5,080 bases of DNA from Candidatus Cloacimonadota bacterium (GTDB taxonomy: Bacteria; Cloacimonadota; Cloacimonadia; Cloacimonadales; TCS61). The position numbers and the translations under genes are program-made. This document shows positions 1 through 5,080 of this stretch, piece by piece (the first letter of the stretch is position 1; the number at the start of each line of letters is the position of its first letter). Where the stretch lies: assembly GCA_003647825.1 (NCBI GenBank), contig QMNP01000151.1:1-5080 (forward strand), given 5' to 3'. The notes below the pieces were generated by a model. It made no database searches. It was not told where the DNA came from and saw nothing but the letters and a program-made list of their open reading frames with translations.

Positions 1-103
1 CCATTGGAACTCCACAGCAAACAAGTGCTGGAGCTCCTTCATTTAAAATTTCAATAACATTGCCACATTTTTCACAATAATAAATTTCTCTTAATTGTGT
101 CAT
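1..103 (-). CDS. dfx: Desulfoferrodoxin (superoxide reductase), N-terminal part, cut by window edge
   Basis: Only the first 34 codons are inside the window. They carry a desulforedoxin-like domain: CxxC at residues 10 and 13 and a CC pair at 29-30 followed by GVPM, the four cysteines that hold the Fe(SCys)4 centre I of desulfoferrodoxins. The family's catalytic centre II, which reduces superoxide to hydrogen peroxide in the cytoplasm of anaerobes, would lie in the missing C-terminal domain. The start is well supported: GGGAGG lies about 7 bases before the ATG. The gene follows ferritin by 17 bp on the same strand, so the two are probably co-transcribed; superoxide reduction and iron storage are a sensible pair. 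A lone desulforedoxin-type domain cannot be excluded without the downstream sequence. Confidence 0.88.
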   Translation of the reverse strand, partial: MTQLREIYYCEKCGNVIEILNEGAPALVCCGVPM

Positions 104-120
104 AATATCCTCCCAGATAA

Positions 121-627
121 TTATTTTACAGGTGGATTAAAAGTGCGAACACTCAAATCTTTGTCGAGCATTAGCAATCCCATTCCATCACCATTTATTA
201 ACTTTAATTTATTTAAAATTGAATCCATTGTTGCTTCTTCTTCTACCTGTTCATCTACAAACCAATTCAAGAAACTTTTGGCTGCATGATCTTTTACGTC
301 GATAGCAACATCCATAAGTTCATTGATACATTTAGAAACAAATTTTTCGTGTTCATAGGCCAGCTTAAAAACTTCCAAAGCTGATTTAAATTCTGTTGCA
401 GGTTCATCAATCGCTTTAAGAATAACTCTTCCGCCTTTCTCATTGAGGAAGTTATACATTTTCATTGAGTGAAAGCGCTCTTCTTCAACCTGAACAAGAA
501 AGAAATTTTCAAATCCATTTAATCCGATTGAATTGAAATATGAAGCCATTGAAAGATAGTAATATTCTGAATACATCTCTTTATTTATTTGATCATTTAT
601 TGCATCTTGTAATTTTAGTGAAATCAT
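121..627 (-). CDS. ftnA: Bacterial non-haem ferritin, complete
   Basis: A 168-residue protein, the usual length for bacterial FtnA-type ferritins, which assemble as 24-subunit shells, oxidise Fe(II) and store it as a mineral core in the cytoplasm. The diiron ferroxidase ligands are all in place: E17, E50 and H53 (in EEERFH), E94, Q127 and E130 (in DEQVEEE), with the conserved Y24 and W122. It contains no haem-binding methionine pattern that I could assign, so ferritin is favoured over bacterioferritin. The ATG at 627 is preceded by AAGGAGA at good spacing. It sits between the octamer-flanked S23 gene (48 bp upstream) and desulfoferrodoxin (17 bp downstream). In the context of an O2-defence cluster it probably limits Fenton chemistry as well as storing iron. 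Confidence 0.95.
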   Translation of the reverse strand: MISLKLQDAINDQINKEMYSEYYYLSMASYFNSIGLNGFENFFLVQVEEERFHSMKMYNFLNEKGGRVILKAIDEPATEFKSALEVFKLAYEHEKFVSKCINELMDVAIDVKDHAAKSFLNWFVDEQVEEEATMDSILNKLKLINGDGMGLLMLDKDLSVRTFNPPVK

Positions 628-640
628 GTTTTCTCCTTAA

Positions 641-688
641 TTATTAGCGTTTTAGCTTTTCAGCTTTTCAGCTTTTCAGCTTTTCCGT
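641..688. repeat. 8-bp tandem repeat array, TTTTCAGC type (left array)
   Basis: On the plus strand the octamer TTTTCAGC occurs three times in perfect tandem (657-664, 665-672, 673-680). Two decayed units stay in phase before it (TTATTAGC at 641, GTTTTAGC at 649), and a degenerate TTTTCCGT follows at 681. Read on the minus strand the unit is GCTGAAAA. The array overlaps the 3' end of the S23-family gene: the unit supplies its last codons and its TGA stop (676-678). The same octamer, inverted and more diverged, recurs upstream of that gene at 1077-1100. The repeat itself is seen directly; its role is unknown. Confidence 0.9.
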
Positions 689-1032
689 AATTTCACAATA
701 AACGATGACAACATTTTCTTCACCTCTATTGTTTTTTGTTCCAATCTTTTGTAATCAGCTTTTTCTAAATAGCCTAAATCGAATGATAATGGAATCTCAC
801 ATTCTAATTCAGAAGCTGACCCCATTGATATATTTAGAAATCTGCTTAATTCTTTTTCAGATTCTCTGCCACACCCTTCAGCAATATTAAACTCAATTGA
901 TGAAGAAGCTCTACGAATTTGGCTGGTGATTCCATAAGTTTCATCTTTGGGAAAACCTTTAGATACTTTATAGATATCAATTGTCAGTTCATGAGTTTTA
1001 TGCCAAACTTTTAACTTCTTAAAATCTCTCAT
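676..1032 (-). CDS. S23-family four-helix-bundle protein (23S rRNA intervening-sequence type), complete
   Basis: A 118-residue protein with the hallmarks of the S23/IVP four-helix-bundle family (PF05635, TIGR02436): an N-terminal RDFKKLKVW segment, the central block GITSQIRRASSSI at 34-46, then NIAEGCGR at 49-56, and a late SELE...DLGYL stretch at 74-89. Length and motif order match free-standing family members. The family is named from proteins encoded in insertions within 23S rRNA and includes the Avd accessory protein of diversity-generating retroelements, but no rRNA or reverse transcriptase is present here. The molecular function of solo members is not established. The ATG at 1032 follows GGAGAG. 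The gene is bracketed by inverted arrays of an 8-bp repeat, one of which encodes its stop codon. A second, roughly half-identical family member enters the window at 4766-5080. Confidence 0.88.
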   Translation of the reverse strand: MRDFKKLKVWHKTHELTIDIYKVSKGFPKDETYGITSQIRRASSSIEFNIAEGCGRESEKELSRFLNISMGSASELECEIPLSFDLGYLEKADYKRLEQKTIEVKKMLSSFIVKLRKS

Positions 1033-1055
1033 AAGCTCTCCAGAATAAAAAACTC

Positions 1056-1084
1056 AGCATATTTCCTAACTAGCTTGCTGACAA
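1056..1084 (-). promoter_or_regulatory. Candidate sigma70-type promoter for the S23-ferritin-desulfoferrodoxin segment
   Basis: On the minus strand TTGTCA (1084-1079) is separated by exactly 17 bp from TATGCT (1061-1056), upstream of the S23 gene start at 1032. The -35 matches the consensus at five of six positions and the -10 at four of six. The -35 element lies inside one unit of the inverted octamer array. In an AT-rich genome such a match can arise by chance, so this is a suggestion only. Confidence 0.3.
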
Positions 1085-1100
1085 GCTGAACCGCTGACAC
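1077..1100. repeat. Degenerate 8-bp repeat array, GCTGAAAA type (right array, inverted)
   Basis: Three octamers in strict 8-bp phase on the plus strand: GCTGACAA, GCTGAACC and GCTGACAC, each starting with GCTGA. They are the reverse complement, at 7, 6 and 6 of 8 positions, of the TTTTCAGC unit in the left array at 641-688. The two arrays therefore face each other across the S23-family gene like imperfect terminal inverted repeats. The first unit is also part of a small hairpin, AGCTTG-CTGA-CAAGCT (1072-1087). The array lies in the 80-bp gap between the phosphoribosyltransferase stop and the S23 start. Confidence 0.7.
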
Positions 1101-1112
1101 CTAATAAGTATT

Positions 1113-1523
1113 TCACTTAACTACTCTAATACTCGCCCACGGCATTAACAAACATTCTTCCTGGTTATAAAAACTATAATCTCCTTCACCATTGATCGTA
1201 AATGTCTTTATTATATTTCCATTTAGATATTTTTTTGCTTTTTTTAGAGTCTTTCCAGTTCTAGAAACATCATCTACCAAAAGGATCTTTTTATTTTTCA
1301 TTGGGAATCCTTTCTCTTCCAACAAAACTGCATCATCGTATTTTGGCTTGTGGCTTGGATCTCGGTAGTTTATATTAATGATCCTCATTGGAATATTCAA
1401 TTTCTTCTGAATAAAAGCAGCTGGAATAATTCCTCCACTTCCGATAGCAACGATAAGATCAAAATCCTCAAACTGGATCTCGTTTAAGAGGTGAATGTAC
1501 TTATCCCAAATTACAGATTCCAT
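1113..1523 (-). CDS. Purine-type phosphoribosyltransferase
   Basis: A 136-residue type I phosphoribosyltransferase. The PRPP-binding signature ILLVDDVSRTGKT is at residues 80-92, with the two acidic residues D84 and D85 and the phosphate-binding TGKT. An upstream LIVAIGSGGIIPA block (23-35) supplies the usual glycine loop, and a C-terminal LLMPWA (125-130) resembles the base-contacting end of xanthine/guanine-type enzymes (COG2236-like). It should join a nucleobase to PRPP to give a nucleotide; the exact base cannot be read from the sequence. I chose the ATG at 1523 because it overlaps the preceding gene's stop as TAATG, a typical translational coupling. A TTG at 1574 would add 17 residues inside the upstream gene. 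No strong ribosome binding site is visible, which fits coupling. The partner is the S-component-like membrane protein. Confidence 0.85.
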   Translation of the reverse strand: MESVIWDKYIHLLNEIQFEDFDLIVAIGSGGIIPAAFIQKKLNIPMRIININYRDPSHKPKYDDAVLLEEKGFPMKNKKILLVDDVSRTGKTLKKAKKYLNGNIIKTFTINGEGDYSFYNQEECLLMPWASIRVVK

Positions 1524-2008
1524 TACATCCACTCTTTGATTTTCGGATAAGAATATTTTGCGATAACTGCCCAAAAAATATTACTAATAAGAAGTGCAAT
1601 GACTATTTTAGTAACCAATTCACTTGGCATCCCAACAATATAAACATCGGTAATCCATAAAAAAGGCAATTGAATTAAATATGCTACAATTACAGCTATA
1701 ATTAGATCAAATTCTTTTCTAAACAGTATCCCCGTAAATGTTCCAAGAATTATATTACCAATTATTATGTACGGGTTCCCTAACATCATTGCTGTATAAG
1801 TGCTACCCAAACCACCGGAGATCATACCTCCAACCGGACCATACATTGCTGCTGAAACAAAAATTGCAATCTGAAAAAGATGTATCTTGAAACCCCAAAT
1901 AGTAGGAAGATTTATTGCACCAATTAGATTTGGCAGTATTCCAAGAACAAGCAACATTAATAAAGATCTTTTGTTAATGTCAATGTCGAAAGTTTTTGCT
2001 AAAGTCAT
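1523..2008 (-). CDS. ECF transporter S-component-like membrane protein
   Basis: A 161-residue integral membrane protein with about five to six hydrophobic segments (near 15-33, 44-66, 80-96, 100-119 and 131-150). A small-residue-rich AAMYGPVGGMISGGLG stretch at 53-68 and GNPYIIIGNIILG at 77-89 are of the kind seen in substrate-binding S components of energy-coupling-factor vitamin and metabolite importers. Size and topology fit. No ATPase or T subunit is encoded here, so it would need a shared ECF module elsewhere. The ATG at 2008 follows AGGAGA with 8-base spacing, 24 bp after the flavodiiron gene. Its stop overlaps the phosphoribosyltransferase start, which suggests that it imports the base, or a precursor of it, used by that enzyme. 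Riboflavin for the neighbouring flavoprotein is an alternative substrate. Family placement is from pattern only. Confidence 0.6.
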   Translation of the reverse strand: MTLAKTFDIDINKRSLLMLLVLGILPNLIGAINLPTIWGFKIHLFQIAIFVSAAMYGPVGGMISGGLGSTYTAMMLGNPYIIIGNIILGTFTGILFRKEFDLIIAVIVAYLIQLPFLWITDVYIVGMPSELVTKIVIALLISNIFWAVIAKYSYPKIKEWM

Positions 2009-2032
2009 TTTTGTTCTCCTATTTATTTTTTT

Positions 2033-3214
2033 TTAAATATCTAAACTTTTATGTTTTTCCAAAATTGCATCAGCCAATTCATCTAAAGCACGGAAATCAT
2101 TTTCTTTAGGAAATCCCTTAACCATTACGGGAGGTAACAATTCCACTTTTAAATTACCGATCATTCCTGCTATTCTTTCAACCAACTTCCCAGCCCAGCC
2201 ATAGGAACCAATAACTGTAGCAAATCTGGCTTTGGGTTTAATCATATTTGCTAAAAATGCAGCAGAAGCAACTGCCGGATGAGGACCCGTTAACACAGTC
2301 GGAGAACCAATAACTATCGTGGCAGCATCAACTAATTCGATTGCTAATTCACCAATATCTGTGACTGTAAGGTTGAATGGTTTAACTTTTATTCCTCTTT
2401 TAATAAGCGCACTAACCAAATATTCTACCATTTTTTTTGTGCTTCCATGCATAGAAATATAAGGTATTACAACCTCATTCTTAACATTATCGGAAGTCCA
2501 ATCTTTGTAAGCATCAAGGATCATTTCTGGGTTATCATAGATCTGCCCGTGGCTTGGAGCGATCATATCAATGTTAATACTTTCTAATTTATCTAAATGT
2601 TTAATAATCATCTTCCTGAACGGCATCATGATCTCTGCATAATAACGTTTAGCAGAATTGTAAACTTTTGCTTCATCTGTAACAAATAATTCACTCGATA
2701 CATAGTGAGAACCTAAAAAATCACACGAGAAAAGGATACGATCATCCTGCAAATAAGTTACCATTGTTTCGGGCCAGTGAACCCAAGGAGTTAATAAAAA
2801 TTGTAATGTTTTATCTCCCAGCGATAACGTCTCTTCATCCTTGATAACCATAAATTTTTCATCAGGAATTTTCAATAGATCTATCAACATGCTCTTACAT
2901 TTTTCGTTTGTAACAACTTTTGATTCAGGATATTTAGACAGAACTGTAGGAATTCCACCTGAATGATCCTGCTCCGCATGATTTACAATTATATAATCAA
3001 TCTTTAAAACACCATGATTTTCTAAATTTTCAAATAAAATATCCAAGGTTTCCGGATCAACTGTATCGATTAAGGCTGTTTTATCAGATCCTTCCACAAG
3101 ATAAGAATTATAAGAGGTTCCATCAGGTAAGGGAATCAATTCATCAAAAAGCCGTCTATCCCAATGTTTTGCTCCTATTGAATAAACACTCTGTTTAATT
3201 TTTTGTATAGCCAT
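2033..3214 (-). CDS. fprA: Class A flavodiiron protein (O2/NO reductase)
   Basis: A 393-residue protein of the size and build of two-domain flavodiiron proteins. The metallo-beta-lactamase-like domain has the full diiron ligand set: H79, E81, D83 and H84 in HAEQDHSGG, H146 in TPWVHWPE, D165 in SCDFLGSH and H222 in PSHG. A flavodoxin domain follows from about 247, with an FMN phosphate loop SMHGSTK at 254-260 and SPTVLTGPHP near 310-320. There is no C-terminal rubredoxin or flavin reductase domain, so an external rubredoxin or similar donor is needed. The family reduces O2 to water, or NO to N2O, in the cytoplasm. The ATG at 3214 is preferred because GGAGG lies 5 bases before it; a TTG at 3226 overlaps that site. 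It follows the alternative-oxidase homologue by 57 bp. Confidence 0.96.
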   Translation of the reverse strand: MAIQKIKQSVYSIGAKHWDRRLFDELIPLPDGTSYNSYLVEGSDKTALIDTVDPETLDILFENLENHGVLKIDYIIVNHAEQDHSGGIPTVLSKYPESKVVTNEKCKSMLIDLLKIPDEKFMVIKDEETLSLGDKTLQFLLTPWVHWPETMVTYLQDDRILFSCDFLGSHYVSSELFVTDEAKVYNSAKRYYAEIMMPFRKMIIKHLDKLESINIDMIAPSHGQIYDNPEMILDAYKDWTSDNVKNEVVIPYISMHGSTKKMVEYLVSALIKRGIKVKPFNLTVTDIGELAIELVDAATIVIGSPTVLTGPHPAVASAAFLANMIKPKARFATVIGSYGWAGKLVERIAGMIGNLKVELLPPVMVKGFPKENDFRALDELADAILEKHKSLDI

Positions 3215-3219
3215 TTTTT

Positions 3220-3224
3220 CCTCC
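3220..3224 (-). promoter_or_regulatory. Ribosome binding site fixing the flavodiiron protein start
   Basis: GGAGG on the minus strand, 5 bases before the ATG at 3214. A possible TTG start at 3226 immediately abuts this site, so it would remove it from use. This decides in favour of the shorter protein. Confidence 0.8.
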
Positions 3225-3271
3225 AACTCAGTATCTTACATTCTCACTGAATTTTCTTTATTTTTTTGGTT

Positions 3272-3967
3272 TTAATTAATTTTTGGTAATTCAGGCATTC
3301 CATCATATTTAACAACATTCTCAGGTTGACCATAAAAATGGAAGCTAAAATTCATATGATCACGTTCATCCAAACCAATACGTCTGAAAACATCTGCCCA
3401 ATTTGCAAATTCTCCATATCCTTCAATTTTTTTGTTATTTACAACCTGCTCTTCCCATTCTGAGTGCTCTTCAACAAATTTCGCATAAACATGTTCAGCA
3501 TGATCTTCAAATTCTGCATTAAATAAAAAAGCTCTGGAAATATTGAAAAAAGCTAGAGAGCGTGAGAAAAGAACATATGAACAAACCAGCAATGAGGGGA
3601 AAGGCTGCTTCAAATACCAGGCATCTTTCATTTTATCTTCTTTCATTTTTTCATTAACAATTATTAGATGCCAATATTCATTATCTTGTGCTTCTCTACC
3701 CCATTCCATAATTTTTTCTGCCCGATCTACAACATTCTTTTTGTTGTAAAATCGTGTCAATCTATCGTATTGACGGATTTCCCAAGCTCTATATGGAATG
3801 CTTGCTAAAATTTCGATCAGTTTAACTTTAGACAGAGTTATTTTTCTCCCTGTTACAATATCCATCAAATTGAAGAATATTTTAGCAGCTAAAGAGTATT
3901 CATATCTTGGTCTTTCTAAAGAAGCAATCTGCTCTTCTTTTAGATTTATTATTTTATTATTGCCCAA
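3272..3967 (-). CDS. Alternative oxidase (AOX/PTOX) family diiron protein, compact form
   Basis: A 231-residue protein that I place in the alternative oxidase family from its four iron-binding motifs in correct order: LIEILASIP at 50-58 (the LET motif, E52), NEYWHL at 96-101 (NERMHL; E97, H100), FEDHAEHVY at 153-161 (LEEEA plus the conserved tyrosine; E154, Y161) and DERDHMNF at 200-207 (DEAHH; E201, H204). All six diiron ligands are present. Known members are monotopic membrane quinol oxidases that reduce O2 to water without pumping protons. This one is shorter than mitochondrial AOX, with only about 50 residues before the first ligand. No signal peptide or clear transmembrane helix is seen. 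The best start is the TTG at 3967, with AGGAG 8 bases upstream and no nearby ATG. It lies between fpg and the flavodiiron gene in one apparent operon. Quinol specificity is inferred, not shown. Confidence 0.82.
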   Translation of the reverse strand: MGNNKIINLKEEQIASLERPRYEYSLAAKIFFNLMDIVTGRKITLSKVKLIEILASIPYRAWEIRQYDRLTRFYNKKNVVDRAEKIMEWGREAQDNEYWHLIIVNEKMKEDKMKDAWYLKQPFPSLLVCSYVLFSRSLAFFNISRAFLFNAEFEDHAEHVYAKFVEEHSEWEEQVVNNKKIEGYGEFANWADVFRRIGLDERDHMNFSFHFYGQPENVVKYDGMPELPKIN

Positions 3968-3975
3968 TTTTTTTT

Positions 3976-3980
3976 CTCCT
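3976..3980 (-). promoter_or_regulatory. Ribosome binding site overlapping the fpg stop codon
   Basis: AGGAG on the minus strand, with its AG shared with the TAG stop of fpg (3981-3979), lies 8 bases before the TTG at 3967. It selects that TTG as the start of the alternative-oxidase homologue over an earlier TTG at 3991, which would lie upstream of this site and overlap fpg. Confidence 0.7.
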
Positions 3981-4773
3981 AACTTTGGCAAATATTACAG
4001 AAATATGTACTTCTACCTGCCTGTTTTATCTTGTGGATTTCTGCTCCGCATTCGCAAGTCTTCTTACCGTACACATTCAGAAAATTCTGGAATTCCCCAC
4101 TTTTATCTTCTACACTTCTATAATCGGAAATCGTTGTCCCATTATGTTTAATCGCTTCTTGCAATACTACTTTTGTGTATTTTATAATTTCTTTTATCTG
4201 AGCTGTTCTTAATGTTTTTCCTGCTTTTCTTGGATCAATCTTACATCGATACAGAATCTCTGCGACATAGATATTCCCAAGACCTGCTATAACAGATTGA
4301 TCTAAAAGAACTGTCTTGATTGGAGCTTTCTTATTTCTTAATTTATTTATTAAATATTCAGCATTAAATTTATCTGATAATGGTTCAGCACCTAATTTTT
4401 TTAAAGCTGGAATATCGTCATTTTTTTTCATGACTTCAATCTTTCCAAAAGTGCGAACATCATCAAATATTAGTTTTGTTTTATCAGCAAATATAATCTC
4501 TGCTCTTGAGTGTGAAGAAGTTTTATCTAAATCCCTCTCAAATATTAATTTACCTGTCATTCGTAAGTGAATTACAAGTTTATAATGCAAAGAGGTTTGT
4601 AATATTATATATTTACCTCTTCTAGAGATTGATTCAATTTTTCCCAAACTTGTAATAGGGATCTGCCATTCTAATGTTCCTGAACGCAACTCTATTATTT
4701 TTTGAATTTCCTTTCCAATAACCAGACTGTTCAATCCGTTAATCACGGTTTGTACTTCGGGAAGTTCAGGCAT
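3979..4773 (-). CDS. mutM: Formamidopyrimidine-DNA glycosylase (8-oxoguanine repair)
   Basis: A 264-residue Fpg/MutM, near the usual 270. It begins MPELPEV, giving the N-terminal catalytic proline and glutamate after removal of methionine. RRGKY (51-55) carries the catalytic lysine K54, and HLRMTGKL (69-76) and DDVRTFG (104-110) are family signatures. DQSVIAGLGNIYVAEILY (158-175) is the helix-two-turn-helix DNA-binding core with N167. A C-terminal zinc finger follows, with cysteines at 240, 242, 259 and 262. The first knuckle is CxC rather than the usual CxxC. It excises oxidised purines such as 8-oxoguanine and nicks the site. The start at 4773 is required by the catalytic proline; AAAGG lies 8 bases upstream, while an ATG at 4779 would add two residues and block catalysis. 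It overlaps the preceding S23-family gene by 8 bp. Confidence 0.96.
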   Translation of the reverse strand: MPELPEVQTVINGLNSLVIGKEIQKIIELRSGTLEWQIPITSLGKIESISRRGKYIILQTSLHYKLVIHLRMTGKLIFERDLDKTSSHSRAEIIFADKTKLIFDDVRTFGKIEVMKKNDDIPALKKLGAEPLSDKFNAEYLINKLRNKKAPIKTVLLDQSVIAGLGNIYVAEILYRCKIDPRKAGKTLRTAQIKEIIKYTKVVLQEAIKHNGTTISDYRSVEDKSGEFQNFLNVYGKKTCECGAEIHKIKQAGRSTYFCNICQS

Positions 4774-5080
4774 GATCATAGCCTTTAGCAGATGGCAATT
4801 GGCCAGCTACTGCTATATCTTGTTGTATCTGCTGCATAAAAATATTAAGCATTTTGCGCAGCTTTACAAATAATTGATTAAGTTCAAAATATTCATTTTG
4901 TAAATAGTTAAGATCATGTGGTAGAAGCAATAAATATTCAACTTCTGATGAGGATATCATTGAGATATTAAGAAAATTGTAAAACTCTTTTTTGGATTTT
5001 CTACCACAGCCTTCAGCAATGTTATTTGGAATAGAAACAACAGCTCTTCTTAACTGCGAAGTAATACCATATATTTCTTC
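4766..5080 (-). CDS. S23-family four-helix-bundle protein, 5' end outside window
   Basis: An open frame enters from the window edge and gives 104 residues before a TGA. It shares the family core with the gene at 676-1032: YGITSQLRRA, NIAEGCGR, then FLNISM and SSSEVE, with about half of the aligned core residues identical. The N-terminal portion, expected to be about 30 residues, is missing. After the KML that closes the family's last helix the protein runs on for roughly 25 residues, ending AKGYDHA; the final codons overlap the start of fpg by 8 bp. This suggests translational coupling with fpg, or a 3' end altered by the gene's arrival beside fpg. No octamer array of the sort flanking the other copy is seen at this 3' end. 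Function is not established for solo family members. Confidence 0.85.
   Translation of the reverse strand, partial: EEIYGITSQLRRAVVSIPNNIAEGCGRKSKKEFYNFLNISMISSSEVEYLLLLPHDLNYLQNEYFELNQLFVKLRKMLNIFMQQIQQDIAVAGQLPSAKGYDHA

Noticed and set aside
95..289. Plus-strand small open frame over ferritin
   Set aside because: It is the antisense shadow of the ferritin 3' end, with no family resemblance.
641..688. Short tandem repeat as a CRISPR array
   Set aside because: The units are 8 bp, contiguous, with no spacers and no cas genes nearby.
676..1032. S23-family gene as Avd of a diversity-generating retroelement
   Set aside because: No reverse transcriptase, template repeat or variable repeat is visible, and the gene sits alone among housekeeping and stress genes.
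676..1032. S23-family gene as part of a 23S rRNA intervening sequence
   Set aside because: The flanks are protein-coding genes and no rRNA sequence is recognisable.
1047..1097. Intrinsic terminator after the phosphoribosyltransferase (TCAGC paired with GCTGA, then six T on the minus strand)
   Set aside because: The stem is only 5 bp with a long loop, and the GCTGA motifs are better explained by the octamer array; too weak to annotate.
1524..1574. Longer phosphoribosyltransferase beginning at TTG 1574
   Set aside because: It would lie inside the membrane protein gene; the TAATG junction at 1521-1525 gives a natural start and the extra residues match no family feature.
2009..2032. Riboswitch ahead of the S component
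   Set aside because: Only 24 bp separate it from the upstream gene, which leaves no room for an aptamer.
3215..3271. Operator or PerR/Fur-type box before the flavodiiron gene (TCAGT ... ACTGA, 5-bp arms)
   Set aside because: The arms are short, the gap is long, and no recognisable PerR or Fur consensus is present; also no good -35/-10 pair was found.
3798..4212. Plus-strand open frames over fpg and the alternative-oxidase homologue
   Set aside because: They are antisense to genes with full sets of catalytic motifs and show no recognisable domains or convincing ribosome binding sites.

Overview
The window is AT-rich (roughly one third G+C by eye) and almost fully coding. Every supported gene lies on the minus strand, so transcription runs from position 5080 towards position 1. 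Most starts carry an AGGAG or GGAGG-type ribosome binding site. The gene set (flavodiiron protein, desulfoferrodoxin, ferritin) points to an anaerobic or microaerophilic bacterium that defends itself against oxygen. Two free-standing S23-type four-helix-bundle genes and a low-G+C genome would fit Cloacimonadota, Ignavibacteria or related Bacteroidota-side lineages. That assignment is only a guess, because the window contains no rRNA or other marker gene.

Layout in transcription order: a 5'-truncated S23-family four-helix-bundle gene (4766-5080) overlaps the start of fpg/mutM, an 8-oxoguanine glycosylase (3979-4773). Next come an alternative-oxidase-family diiron protein (3272-3967), a class A flavodiiron protein (2033-3214), a small integral membrane protein resembling an ECF transporter S component (1523-2008), and a purine-type phosphoribosyltransferase joined to it by a TAATG overlap (1113-1523). 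After about 80 bp comes a second, complete S23-family gene (676-1032) set between two arrays of an 8-bp repeat that are inverted relative to each other. Ferritin (121-627) and the N-terminus of desulfoferrodoxin/superoxide reductase (1-103, cut by the window edge) follow. No stretch above 300 bp lacks a gene; the longest gap is the 80 bp at 1033-1112. No tRNA, rRNA or CRISPR array was seen.

Functionally this reads as an oxygen and iron stress island. The flavodiiron protein would reduce O2 (or NO) in the cytoplasm. The alternative-oxidase homologue would be a second, possibly quinol-linked, O2 sink at the membrane. Desulfoferrodoxin would remove superoxide, ferritin would store Fe(II) away from peroxide, and Fpg would repair oxidised guanine. 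The S component and phosphoribosyltransferase look like a nucleobase uptake and salvage pair. The two most notable points are the compact alternative-oxidase homologue next to a flavodiiron protein, and the S23 gene packaged between inverted octamer arrays like a mobile cassette.
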